Source: Sclerurus mexicanus (lineage: Eukaryota > Chordata > Aves > Passeriformes > Furnariidae). From it: 64,000 nucleotides of DNA. The stretch is from positions 41,943 through 105,942 of the forward strand of contig VWZF01003849.1 in assembly GCA_013396755.1 (NCBI GenBank), given 5' to 3'. A program made the translations under genes and the position numbers. Of the stretch, positions 38,640-50,689 are shown in pieces; positions within the stretch are counted from its first letter, which is position 1, and each line of letters opens with the position of its first letter. The notes beneath the pieces are model-generated. The model saw only the letters and a program-made list of their open reading frames with translations, searched no databases and was not told the origin of the DNA.

Positions 38640-39075
38640 ATCCAAATTCCATTTTATCCCACTGTCGCTGCCACCAAAGGAGGGGTTTTATGTTGGAGAT
38701 AATATGATACTGCAGCATAAACCCTCCTCAGATTTCAAATAGGTCAACTTGTCAAAGCTTTTTAAGGGAGCCAATTACATTAATTTTCCACAGCAGAGAA
38801 ATACATATTTCATTTCCATCTCCCACTAGAGATGGAGCCCGGGGATTCTGTTTCGAAAGGCTCTTATCACTAAGTAACATTCGTACCCCCAAAGGAACCT
38901 TTGGCAGTCACTGGTCCATTGATATAATTGAGCAAGGTATGAGCTGTCTGACACTGCCATGGCATTGCTCAATAGCGCTGTGCACTAAGAACTCGGAACA
39001 ATGAAGCTTCAGCAGACGGCCGCATTGTCAATAAATTTCAATTACACTAATTGCCAAGAGTTCAATGAGTGCACT
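38640..39075. promoter_or_regulatory. Strong candidate conserved noncoding element (SOX/homeobox-rich)
   Basis: The most enhancer-like stretch in the window: no simple repeats, CpG words unusual for the region and densely packed motifs. A near-palindrome CCAAAGG-AA-CCTTTGG lies at 38889-38904. A 9-bp inverted repeat ATTGAGCAA (38927-38935) and TTGCTCAAT (38965-38973) resembles C/EBP-type half-sites. SOX-like GAACAATG (38996-39003) and CATTGTC (39023-39029) face each other, followed by homeobox-like CAATTAC (39039-39045) and CTAATTG (39047-39053). No coding frame fits. The motifs are seen; conservation and the target gene are unknown. Confidence 0.45.
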
Positions 39076-39907
39076 TTCAAAGGGGAGGGAGAAGGATGGA
39101 TGGAAGATTAAAAAAAAAGCCTATGTCTACTAGGGCTAAAGAATAGAATGCAATAAATAAACTGCAGCTTCTAATGGGGCCATTAATGTATTTTTTTTTA
39201 AACATGGTATAACAAGATTTTACAAGCTGCACCAGTTTCAGGAATCCTGTTTTACATTTCTTTCTTACTATCTCCAAACAACCTATACAAAGACTCAATT
39301 ATGTGGCATTATCTTTTAGGGAAGAATCATTTTCTTAGGTTTTTATGTTGTTCATGTACTGTTCGGGATGGATAATGCATTTGAAAGCAGAATGTTATAA
39401 TGTCAATTCCATGAGCAAACAAGGCTGCTCACTGAACAGGCATACAGCAACCAAACGCGCACAGTCACATATTTAAAATTAATTAGAGCTACTTACATAT
39501 ACACATGTGTATTCACTGCAATCACTATTAACACTAGGCATACAGCAATGTACACTGTATAGATATATGTAATTAATATACTTACCTCCTAACCACAGAT
39601 TATTTACTGCGGTTTCTGAACTTGCATAAAAATATTGCTGTCTATTCTGAGCTAAATCTGGGAACATTCTGTTTGCCTTATACAGGCCAAGACCCTAAAC
39701 AGAGTGATACATGTATTTCTGGTCTGGTTTTTAATACAGCTTTCTGTTTAGTATATTTTCAAAACTTTATAGAAATTCTAAGTGAGTATCTAAATGTTTA
39801 AATTAGTTACGATATGATGAAAAGGTGTTAGAGGACTGTTAACAGTTCCCACTTCTGTAAGAAATGTATCTATTAATGGTCTGAATAACTGCTTATTCAG
39901 TATTCAG
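39076..39907. other. Gene-free AT-rich DNA
   Basis: Nothing recognisable apart from short A/T runs. The frames at 39077-39298 and 39479-39667 (minus) have no recognised domain. Confidence 0.5.
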
Positions 39908-40160
39908 AAGGACCTACGGAGATCTCTAGCTCAACCTTCTGCTCCAAGCATAGTTAACTCATAGGTCAGAACAGGTTACTCAGGACAATATCCAGTTGGA
40001 CTTTGAAAATGCCAAGGACAGAGTTTGCGCAGCCTCCCTAAGCAACTCATTCCAATGCTTGACTGGACTCATGGTGAAAAAGATTGTCCTTACATCCACT
40101 TGGACTCTTTCACGTTTCAACTTGAGATTGTTGCCTTTTATCCTCCAACGAGGCCTCCCA
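39908..40160 (-). mobile_element. CR1 LINE fragment (old, 5'-truncated)
   Basis: The plus strand reads as the reverse complement of a CR1 3' region: AGGACCTACGGAGATCTCTA, then CAGTTGGACTTTGAAAATGC, then CAATGCTTGACTGGACTCAT and GGTGAAAAAGATTGTCCTTA, in the order expected for avian CR1. It is clearly diverged, with many substitutions, and lacks the terminal short tandem repeat at its lower-coordinate end. CR1 elements are non-LTR retrotransposons that insert by target-primed reverse transcription and are usually 5'-truncated, as here. The two short opposed frames over it (39980-40165, 40025-40225) are by-products. Confidence 0.85.
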
Positions 40161-40834
40161 TTCATCTTCCAGTAAAAGTCCTGATTTTACTCTTTCATTT
40201 CATAGACAGAGCACAACAGTTCTAGAAAACATAGGACCCAAACAGGTATACCAAAATATGGCTATATCAAGAAAGGGATTTGAAAATGGGCCACCTCCTG
40301 TCCAGTCAACAAACTCTACTGGTATTCGAAAAAATTATCTCTCACCTTTAAAAAGCCATACATAAAAACACAGAAGGTTTTACTGTAAGCCAAATCTGAA
40401 ATCTCAAAAAACTCTGCAGAAGAGAGTGAAATCTTCAAAATCAGTCCAGGAAACAAACCAGAGTTGTAATCTAATATTTTTCAATATTTGTTTCTTTATA
40501 AGAAACTAGAGGACATTATAAAGTCTGATAAAATTATTTTGATAAAATTAGGTCTTCAACATCTCAGCACATCACTGAGAGAGTTGGCAATAATGACTAA
40601 AGCTATAATGGGCTCAATAAGACACTAGAAGAATTTACAGCACACTAGCTAAAGGCACAAAAGTTAGAAACAGTCACTGATCTACACAGGATTTTTTTAA
40701 CAAGTTAGCTGAGAAACATGAGCAGATGACCTCATCTTTCTAGGTAAAAGGCACAAATATTTTCTAGCAAGATAGAAGCAAATTTCATCCTCTGCTTCAT
40801 TACATTTACGAGTTGATATACATCTAAAGTTTAA
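40161..40834. other. Gene-free DNA
   Basis: No recognisable element between the CR1 fragment and the MIR-like relic. Confidence 0.5.
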
Positions 40835-40935
40835 CCCCTTTTTTACACCTCAGAGAGACCAGATCAAGATTTGCCTGTGGCCAAATAGGAAAACTAAGGA
40901 AGGGCTGAGAGCAGGACTTAAACCTCCTGGAGGCA
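40835..40935 (-). mobile_element. MIR-like SINE relic
   Basis: The plus strand resembles the reverse complement of the MIR (tRNA-CORE) SINE: CTCAGAGAGACCAG, then GATTTGCCTGTGGCCAAATAG and GGGCTGAGAGCAGGACTTAAACC, in the order of the consensus (gaggt..acttgccc..ggtcac.. agctgggattcgaaccc). Divergence is high, as expected of an amniote-age relic. Identification is by eye. Confidence 0.5.
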
Positions 40936-43650
40936 ATATTACCCAATCATAGCATGCAGAGATTTCTGAAGCTGGCATGATAAGTAGCGCAATGTCAAGA
41001 AACACCACAGCATCACAGCATAGGAAAGGGGCTCATCACTAATATCACAGCTAATAGCACTACACACACAGACTAGAGGTGAATGGGTCATGGCTAAGGA
41101 TGAAGGGCAGAGGTGATATACCTCTCAGAAAGCATCTGATTGTGGAGAATCTCCTGGATAATTCTGGAATGGAATAAATAACTGGTATTTGCACCTTGCA
41201 AAGCAAAACTTTACACAGCAGAAGTAATAAATGACTTTTGCAATTTCTGAAGATTCTGAGACACCCAAAGAATGATCCCAGATATCACATTATGTTTAAT
41301 TAAAAGCTGTGCTGTTCTGAAAGTGCAGGGCTTTTTTCAAAAATTACTGTAGAAAGAAAGTCCATTTTGATGTATTAGGCTTTTCTCTAACCCAAAGAAT
41401 TCAAATTTATGAATATTCATTCTCAGATTCCTCTTTCCTATCCATCTTACCCCATTACATTTCCAACAGCTATTGTGGAAGTGAATTTCAATGTGAAAAT
41501 TCTGAGGAGTCTTCTTAAAAATCAGCGCATATAAAAAGAAATAAAGACCAAGTGTTTTTCAACCCAAAAAAAGGTGTACAGTGCCATGTACTGTGCATTC
41601 TGAACACCTCTGCTTCAGTCTTATTGCACCTTGCATTGCTGCTTAATTAAGGCAGGGTGCTGTGGCCAAAGGACACAAAGTTTGTTTCTCATATAGCTCA
41701 CAAAACATTGTGTTCAAGTTGAGAATTCTTTGTCAGGCATTTTTGGTAACCACGATATTTCCTCAACAATTTCAGAAATCTGAAACAAAGTAGCAATAAA
41801 AAGAGTTGTGAAGTGAAACACATCAGCCTGTTTAGGTTTCAGCTCTATTAGATGTTCTGATCACAGTTTATTTGTATTTACTGATAGCACAATATTAATT
41901 TTAACCAAAACAAAAAAAAATACAAAAACAAAAACAACCAAACCACATTTAGGCTTTAAAAAAAAATAAAATTATTCCCAGCTGATAAAGACATTTTCTG
42001 ATTTATTTTACACAAAAATTTTAAGTGCCAAGATTAAACAATCAGCCCAAGTATGTCACTAACATGAAGCTCTCCCAGACAAATCACAAAAAATTAGAGA
42101 GGCTATTTAAAACAATTAATCCATCTAGATATCTATATTCTGCTAATCAAAGCAAAGGAATTATTCCGAGATTTAAAATCAGGAGTCACACTGATCCTGT
42201 ATTTCATAATAGAGGCTGTACAATGTCACAGACTCATTTCTGCTTCAAGACTGGAAACTTGTTCTTGAACAAACGCTGATTTTAATAAAATATCTGACCT
42301 TAATCTAAAAACCTAGTGACAAATCTTTCACCGCATTTATTGGTATTTGCTAGTGTTTCATTTTTCTTAAAACTGTGTACCTAGTTCCCATTCCTGCCCT
42401 AACCCATATGCATTACTCTACCTTTTGGAATTTGTTAAGACTGTTTCTAAAAATTTTAAAAGATCAGTAGCTATAAATTTTTGCAAATGAAAAGAAGACA
42501 GAATCAGTGGTTCTTTGTGCACCTTTGACACGAAAATCCACTCTGAAACAAAATATTAACATTATGCAAAGACTAATTTTAATTTCAAGTTGCATATGTA
42601 TTTCCTTTTTTCCATAGAATCTTTTGTTTATGGGTTACAGGAAGCTAATGGAACATTCTACATGAAATGGTTAAATCACACACAAATTAAATTAACACAC
42701 ATATAACACAATCAATTTTATATTTATTATAATAATTCTGGAAAGCTATCCATCCACTGAAAATTGTTTTTCTAAGATCAAATTTTGTGCACACTGTGAG
42801 GTACTCCACTGGTGAAAGAATTTATGAATGAGGCCTCTGATACATAAGAAGTTGGGAAAAATCTCACTTCACCTCAAAAATTAAGATGTTCCCTAGTGTA
42901 AAAGAAGATAAAAAATATGCTTGTAAAGTACAATAAATATTGAATAATGGATCAAATATATAATAAATAAAATTATTTTGTTTTTTTCATTTTGGAATAT
43001 GCTTCATGTGTGTCAAAAAATAAGTAATGGTTAATGGCATTTAGACTACAATCAAGGTTTTTTCAAGAAAAAGGAAATTATTCTTTTTTTGTAGAAGTGC
43101 ATGCTTGATGCTGTTTCATTATAATAGCATAAATAGTGTGATTTATATCAAAAAATTGTGGTCATGTGTTTTCTTAATAAAACTCAATTGAAACAAAATA
43201 AATTTAAGCCTAAATCATTATAATTTGTATTAGTAACTTTTCAACTTGATTTTGTTTATTAACGTCAGCTTTAAATCAGTTTTTGAATCTACTGTGTTGC
43301 GTTCTTCAATTTACAAAAAAATGAACACATTTTCCAGATGCACTCTTTCTCACTTTTGTAAAAGACCCATGAGATTTAGTGAGGTTGTTAAATGATTCCT
43401 GATATCTAAGAGTAATTTTTTTGTTTCCTTACATTTACACAATACTTGCAGGTAACAGGACATGCCTACATGCAACTTTGTGCATGATTTTAAGATGCTT
43501 TTATTTTCCACAGACATAAATTAATTTTATAGTATTTATTATGTATCCAGATTTGAATGAAAGCTCTCTTTCAAACTCCTAAATATTTAGTTCCTTTCAG
43601 AACTTATGTCTTAAAAAAAAAAATCTCATGTCATTAAAAACTCTGGAAAT
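40936..43650. other. Gene-free AT-rich DNA
   Basis: No gene. A-rich patches near 41910-41935 and 41958-41970. A frame at 42025-42279 (plus, 84 codons) is basic and has no recognised domain. AT content rises towards 43 kb. No further parts of the Ty3/Gypsy element (integrase, RNase H, LTR) were recognised on the 3' side of the reverse transcriptase remnant. Confidence 0.5.
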
Positions 43651-44006
43651 CTAGAAGAACAGTATCTTGTCGAAGTATACTAGAGAAGTATGATATATTA
43701 AACCTGACAGGATGATGTTCATTAATCTTTGAAATGTAGTCGGGACACTGGTAATTCCAAGAGGCATTACATTAAAATGAAAAGCCCCCTTATGGCAAAT
43801 GAAGGCGGTTTTTTGTTTCCTGTCATCATCCATTTGTAACTGCCAATAGCCACTAGTTAAATCAATGCACCTGATAAATATTGCTTGACTCAGGAAATCT
43901 AGAGAATCATCATTTCTTAGCACTGGGTATTTATCTTGTTTTCTTGCTGCATTTATTTTTCAGTAGTACTGCACTCTGTAAACCTGTTCATACCATTTGG
44001 CTTTTC
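43651..44006 (-). pseudogene. Ty3/Gypsy-type reverse transcriptase fragment (decayed pol remnant)
   Basis: A 90-codon open stretch at 43923-43651, extending in frame upstream to about 43959, has the order of motifs of a Ty3/Gypsy reverse transcriptase palm. These are a Y-P-x-L-R-x-D-D-S-L-D segment, motif A with IDLTSGYWQ (catalytic Asp codon at 43863-43861), a DDxRKQKTAF segment, motif B VMPLGITSVPTTFQRLM, and motif C VYFDKILFF at about 43680-43654. The usual YxDD box is YFDK (43677-43666), so the second catalytic aspartate is lost. An in-frame TGA (43960-43962) and a frameshift separate this from an upstream KPNG-x-NRF-like piece (44006-43977). The reading ends at a stop at 43653-43651. No protease, RNase H, integrase or LTR was found, so the fragment is non-functional as a polymerase. 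Retroviral and CR1 reverse transcriptases have different motif-B wording, which favours Ty3/Gypsy. Such elements are unusual in birds. Confidence 0.85.
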
Positions 44007-44759
44007 AGCAATTAACATTGGCCTAAGGGTAAATTGGGTGAGAGATGGTTTCAGGCCTAAGTGTATAACACAACTGTTGCTTTACCACTCTTCCTTACAG
44101 AGGAAGAGGTTTGTAAACACAATTTCATGATTCCTGATTATTTTATTCAACATCTACTTCTCTCAGCTGTATGGTAACATTTGGAAGACTTTGAAACAGA
44201 AAAGCTCTATTTCTCATTCAACTAATGAAAAACAACATTAAATCCTATATCTATAACATGAATCTAGACATTAATCTGGATCCCAGAAGGAGATGGAGAC
44301 TGGGTCAAGTAAATGATTTACTCCTTCCTCATCTTTAAGCCACTTCAAGAGAAACAGGAAAATTTTTTACTATTTATTGTTAGCTACAAGTCACGCAGTT
44401 AGGATTTGTAAAGCAAATACATAAAAGGGGGTTGAGACAAAAGACATGTATACTTGATATTTAAAAATCTCTATTTTATTAGCCTATAGTATACACAATT
44501 TGAAGTGCAAATTTAAGGTTTATCCATATTTCTTTACAGTAAATATTTCTGTTTCTTGCTTAAAAAAGGCAGTATTTTTCAGGACTGTCCAGTTACTTTG
44601 AGTGTTCCATTATTTAACACATCTAGCTGCAATCCACATGTTTGGGCAATCCAAGTGATCACTATATTTTAAAAGTACTGATATGTATTTGTGTATTTTT
44701 CTTCAGTGATAAGATTCCCAAACTATTAAAATGATTCCTTCAGTGACTTGCAAAAACTC
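44007..44759. other. Gene-free DNA upstream of the RT fragment
   Basis: Could include more of the element's coding region, since it lies 5' of the reverse transcriptase on the minus strand, but I could not identify protease or further reverse transcriptase residues with confidence in any frame. Confidence 0.4.
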
Positions 44760-44892
44760 TTAGAAGATGCTAAATTTGCATCAGGGCCAATGAAAAGCTA
44801 ATTAGTTTAACAACAGAAAGAAGCGCTCTCCAGTGATTTATTTGCCAGACAGGCAAAGAAGCAGAGAAAGCAGAACATTGAATGCTATTCTG
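44760..44892. promoter_or_regulatory. Candidate conserved noncoding element with octamer palindrome
   Basis: GATGC-T-AAATTT-GCATC (44766-44782) is a palindrome with one extra T and contains the POU octamer ATTTGCAT. CCAAT and the homeobox-like CTAATTAG follow within 25 bases, and then a non-repetitive stretch. It lies directly beside a MIR-like SINE. Regulatory function is inferred from motif density. Confidence 0.35.
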
Positions 44893-44899
44893 AAGCATA

Positions 44900-45075
44900 G
44901 AGTCGGGAGTCTTCTCTTCCAGAGATTACCTATTTGATCTTGAGCAAGATAACCTGAACACTAGCTCTCTTTCCATCTTTAAAATGGGCCAACAATTCCA
45001 TACTGCAATGCAGTACTAGTGTGTAGGTACAGATACTATATAAAATGAGACACACAGCTAATAGCTTTGAGAGCT
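44900..45075 (+). mobile_element. MIR-like SINE relic
   Basis: The stretch TTGATCTTGAGCAAGATAAC (from 44934), then TTTCCATCTTTAAAATGGG (to 44988), then a tail with ACAGATACTATATAAA and GCTTTGAGAG follows the MIR consensus order (gaccttgggcaagt..acctc...cagtttccycatctgtaaaatggg ... taaagcgctttgag). This is the best MIR match in the window. MIRs were active before the split of birds and mammals, so a copy this readable in a bird is old or constrained. Confidence 0.65.
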
Positions 45076-47414
45076 GTGAGAATACCAACAATACAACACC
45101 TAAACCAGACAATACCTCAAGGGAAAGTTATTTCACAAGTATTGTTTGGCAAATGATGAAGGAAAATACATGTCACAAATTTGCTAATAGTTTTGGTCTA
45201 TGGTTGATTATATCCAATTGCTAAATCACTCTTCTCTCCCAAGACAGAAAAATCACTAAAATTTAATTTTGTCTCATTGTTTCAAGTGGCTTTTGGTCCA
45301 TGACCTTCACACAACTTAACTGGCCATGCTTTTATTTTGAGTTATACTCTTACCTGAGTTATAGACAGATTTCACGCAAAATTTGTACAAATATCCACAT
45401 AATGGCTTGATCCAGCAAAACAATTCATATATAACTTGAAGCATGAAAATACTGCCACTGAACTCAGTCCAGCTGGCTATGTATTTATGGTTACACCCCT
45501 GTGGACACCTACGTTCTTTTGACTGAAGTTACAAGTTTGCAAGGGTGCCCTTACACCACATCATGGAGAAGGCTACTCTTTTGACTGAAGAACCAAGAAC
45601 AAATCCTTCAGCACACACAGTGCAGTTTTCCTGAAGAAAAATGGCAGGGAAAGGAGGGCATGGATACAATACAATTGCCTGGCACCACACAAATATGAAG
45701 AGAGAAGCTGCCAGAAGACTGCTGATGCTCTGTGTCCCACCCTGCAGGTAACAAACATAATATTAATGTAGACAACATCATGCACAAAAGGCATGACATG
45801 AGCTACTGAAAAAAAATCCTACCACACTTAGAAAGAAGAGAAAGGAAGCACTGATGCATTTTGACAGAAATAACATATCAATAGCACATATGTACATAAA
45901 TGTTTCCATTCCAATTTTGCATCACCTTTTACTATCATTTGGCAAAGTCTTACAATTTTGTCATCGCTGCCATTCAGTGGGCTTTACCATAACAATGGTC
46001 ATCATCAGGAATGCTATTATTATTTCCGCCGTAACTATAAAACTATGATTTCTGAAGATCTGGCTTCAATATAAGCTTACTCCACCCCACTGATATACCT
46101 TGACCTGCAAGAACTGAAGGACAATTCAGTCCCTCAACAGCCAGCAGTAGTGGAGGTGACTTTAGAAGCCTAGCCTGGGCTGACTGGCATTCACTGTCTT
46201 TCTCACATCCTCATTTTCAGTTAGGAATAGCTTGCTCTCATGTTTGACAATATATATTTCACATTTGGTAATTATTCTTCATCACATTATCATAATATGC
46301 CATGTCCTAAGGGCAACAGCCCTTTGAGATTCAGTTCTCTTGGCCTCTCCCATTAATACAGGCCTACTGGCAGTTTTACATGATTGAGGTTTGACTCACA
46401 GAAATACAAATAACAAATTTAGGCCACTGGCTTTTTAATCTCCCCTTGGCTCCCCAGCAAGGCAGATGACAATATTCTAATCTGTTTTCCATTATAATTA
46501 AGGCTCTCACTTACTTTATGGTTTTATAATTGAAGCACCACACCTCAAGAAAAATCACACGCCGTTTCCACTTCACAGGAAAATCAGGGAAATTCTGCAC
46601 ATAGCAGAAAAGGCCATAGGCAATTACAGAAAAGATATTTATATAGAAGGGACGTTGTTCAGAAAGGTTCTCATTTCCAAGGTGATGAAAAGCATATCCA
46701 CACAACACAACCGGCAACATGTTAAGAGAGCATTGAGCAAACTCCAAATTTGTTTGCATTTGGTGCAAAAAAAGGAAGCACTGCTCCATAGGCATAGCAG
46801 AAGAATTAGCATGCCTCACTGAACAAGCTGTTTTGTCCTGCTGACAGGGTCATCTGCAGCCAACTCATTTGATACCAGCAATGAGTAACCTATAATATGA
46901 TTTAAGTGTGCTCATCACAGTAAAAATAGCTCCAGATTTAAAATACTTTCCCTTAGGCTGGACCTTTCCAAGAAGGTTAAATCTTCATGTCGAATTTGGA
47001 GAGCTCTTTATGTTTTTTGGCTTTCACTACTAGGAAGAAGCCAGTTGAAAAGATGGTTCTCCTTACAGCAAGGAACTATGAATAGGGGCTGTCACCTGAG
47101 AAGGTGAGAAGCAGAGATAGGCCAAAGGCTGAGCTACTAAACCCATACAGAACAATCTTGGTTTTGTTCTGAATATGATATTATAGTTTTTAGAAATACT
47201 GGAACCCTGAAATGTTCTGACGTGAATCATTTGTGCTATTTCAAAACAGGAAAACTTCATTTAGACCACTGTCAACCTAAACACACAGTGTTGTTTAAAA
47301 AGAACACACATAGAAAATGTCTTACTCTTAATTAGTCACAGACAGGACAACACAGGGTCCCAAGGAAGAAGAAAGCCGTAATACAGGACTTTTTTTTCAC
47401 CAAGACCAGAAATA
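45076..47414. other. Gene-free DNA
   Basis: No recognised element. Overlapping minus-strand frames at 45573-45799 and one at 46511-46819 (102 codons) have no known domains. Confidence 0.5.
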
Positions 47415-47515
47415 TCAGGGTAGGGAAACTTGAGGCAGAAAGAGTAAAGTGGCACACAGATAATCTGGCACTTACTTCAGGAGTAATGAGGACAGGACTG
47501 AACTGTAGAATAGTA
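47415..47515 (-). mobile_element. Possible MIR-like SINE relic
   Basis: The plus strand reads GGGAAACTTGAGGCAGAAAG, then AGTAAAGTGGCACACAG and GGACAGGACTGAAC, similar to the reverse complement of MIR (ggaaactgaggcacagagag...aagt...cacacagc...ggactagaacc). The match is shorter and weaker than the other copies; an L2-related origin is also possible. Confidence 0.4.
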
Positions 47516-50400
47516 GTTAGGATTACTGTATGGGCAAAAAATCATCATCAATCAGTATGGGAAAACCAGGCATGATAAGAGAACAGTGGACAATGAAGTG
47601 AGCTTAAAGGACTTCCAGTTCTTTCAGCATGCCCAGAGCTCCTGAACTCCAGAAGGGCTATGATCATAGAACTGTTGAAAGATTACATTCAAAACAAGTG
47701 TCTGCCAAGTACTATTATATTGGCATTTCTGACCTGCATTTTCTCAAGCAGCTGTGCTTTTCCTGAGCTGCCTGAATATGCTCAAAGCTGGAATTTAGTG
47801 AAGCTGATGCTATTGTAACCAATAGGTGAGCTGGCATCTCTGAGGGAACACAGAAACACATATCTTTAATAAAATAAACCAGCCCCTGTTATCACAAGGT
47901 TGCCCACAAATCAGAACATGGTCTCAGCAAAGACAATGATGACAGGGCACTGTAGGCCTCTTCAAACACTATCCTTATAAACCAGGATATGAGTAGCATT
48001 AAACAGTAGCTAACTGCTGTTTACTGTCAGATACACATTTTAACATGTAACATCCACATACCACATGTCGCTTTCTACATCCCCACCCTTCCACATATCA
48101 TAAGTTCAAAAGAGCTGTCATTTTTTATCTAACCTTTTGTTTGGGGAAAGTGGTTCCACATTGTTTTCCCTTTGGTTCTCAGTGATGTCAGTTTAGGCAT
48201 TAATCAGATGATATATAAAAATAATTAAGAAAAGCCATTACAAGAAAATCAATTTAATTTACTTACAGAGGAGGGGTTAAAATCAACTTCTCTTCAACTG
48301 CAAAACTGTTGACTAGCTTTGAAAGAACTACGCTATGAGATGATTACGACTTCACTGCTAGGGGAGTGCATTTTTACAAGAATTACATGAAAGATATGCT
48401 ATCTGCCACACGAGTGATACAAGAGGGACTGCACATAGCTCTGAGAGTGTTCAAAGGGGATATGGAACACCTGCACCTACTGTGCAATACCTGCCATCCA
48501 GTGAAACCTACCACTGAGATGGCTGCAATATTTTTCTACAGAAAAGGTATTATTATGCTCTCAAAAGCAGTAAATGTCTCAGCTTTTCAAATGGTTAACT
48601 AAACCAACTGCTAACAAGGGTTCAAACTGAAATTTTGTCACAGAAAGGAGAAAAAAGAAAGTTTGGCATTCTTTAACCCCCTTTCTTTTTCCCTATTCAA
48701 AATAAAAAAAAACAAAATTGGGTAGGTTTACTCATTTTTTAAATTGTTTTTCTGCAACTTCCTAAAACTGCAAGACATTCTGAAACTATAGTACAGTAAA
48801 AGAAAAATAAAAAAAAAAGGAAAAGACTAAATCACAGATATTATCAAGTTTATTGCAAGAAGAAAGATAAGGATGAGAAAAGAACATGTTAGGCCTACAT
48901 AATTTTGATGTGGCTATTTCATCAGTCTACATTCTTTCTCTTTCCATTTGTGGAAAGCAATCAGATAAAAGTTGCTCTATCTTATATCATGTTAAAGGTA
49001 AAAATTTTTGATGAAATAGCCCTGCCATTTTTCAATGCGCTCTACTGACATGTTATCTGGTTTCATCAAACACCTTAAAGACCTAGGAAGAGAAGACAAA
49101 TTTGAATGGGCTTTCTCAAAAGTAGTCAACTATTTACAAAGACTATTTGTATCAATAAGTCATACTTACTGTTTAAACCATAGCAGAAGTGACTACAAAT
49201 ATGTCTGTATAACCCTTAAATCTTACCACCAACTACTGACTGAATATTCAACTCAGTTGTAATAGAGCTTAAAGGTTACATACCCCAGTGAAGGTAGACT
49301 GCAGTGCCTGAATTTACCACTGAGACAAAATCGATTTAAAAGTGAAACATTTCAATTGTATTAATTGAAAAACAGACAAGGCAGTTAATATACAAATTCA
49401 TCTTTAAATGCACTTACACAAATTGATGAAATTATGTCATGCACATTAGTCAGTTTGATTTAAATTAAAAGGAGGCAGCATATTTATGTTTAAACTAGAA
49501 TCATTGTGGTTTTGTGAGGAAGAAAATTAAAAATAAAATAGAACTAATTTAACAATGGTTAATACTAGGTTTCTGAGTCATAAAAGCTTAAAGCAGATGA
49601 GGCAAAAATCCTACACTGAAGACCCAGGCAGTTTAGATGTGTACACATGCTTCAGAATTCACAGACTGCTACAGTATCTGAGAATCTTATGTCATAGGGA
49701 TAAGATGTTATCTGTCATTCATGAAAAGCCTAATTAGCACAATTATCTTGGGCATTATGTGTGATACCTTTAGAATTAATTCACATAACACAGGATCTCA
49801 ACACTCCAAAGTCTCATGAATTTCAGGAAACAGAAAGCTTACCTGGTCAGTACTAAGTTACTTTTCTATCTGATTACATAAAAAATGTGATGCAACAAAT
49901 GATTGCACCATTATTTAACTCTCATTTGGATTTCAAAAATTTCTTATGATTTTGCACCCAAAATCATGCTCAGGTCTTAGTGACACATGGGCCAAATGAA
50001 GCCTTTGAAATACAGGAGTCTTAACATTTAAGAAAAAGATATTAAACTTAAAGGTCAATTTCAAAAGAATGAATCAGAAATTATCACAAAATACTCTTAA
50101 AGAGAGAAAATACAAAAGTAAAGGATCACTGGCAAATGAAGTAGCAATAAATTAATTTTTATGATAGAATTAGGGGCATAGACACAGAATTCTGACAGAT
50201 ATATTCTGTAGTGAGAACAACCAAATTAATCTAATATAAAAATAGAGGAGAAAATTTTTAGAACATCTTCTTGATACTGGGTTTTGAAGTTATACTTGTC
50301 TTCCTTTAAGACACAGAGTAGAAATCAAAACACCGGAAGTTACTCAAAGCTAAACTCTTCTAAAGTGGCCAAGCTGGACACAGACACCACGTAGAACTAA
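47516..50400. other. Gene-free AT-rich DNA
   Basis: No gene recognised. A-rich tracts near 48698-48718 and 48800-48822. Short frames (48366-48602, 49035-49262 and 49555-49737, all plus) have no recognised domain. Confidence 0.5.
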
Positions 50401-50460
50401 TTTTCCATTTTACAGCTGGAGAAATAGGAGAAAAGACTGAGGAATTCCCCTCTGTTTGGA
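50401..50460 (-). mobile_element. Possible MIR/L2-like fragment
   Basis: CCATTTTACAGCTGGAGAAA followed by GACTGAGG resembles the reverse complement of the cagtttcc..tctgtaaaatggg segment shared by MIR and some L2 tails. Only about 40 bases match, so the call is tentative. Confidence 0.3.
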
Positions 50461-50689
50461 TACCATGTTTGTGGTTTCTCAGAAGCTGCGTGGTGCCCAC
50501 TTGCTCTTTACAGCTTCTTCATGGTGACAATTTCAAACATACATTGTATGACCAGAAACATGAGCCTGACCTAGCAAAAAATCATGATGCACATAAACAG
50601 TAGACCAAGCCTACTGTAGTGGAAATAAGACACAAATACAGGTGATGTACACCAAATTCAGATCTGCACACAGGACTCGCCATTCTGTC

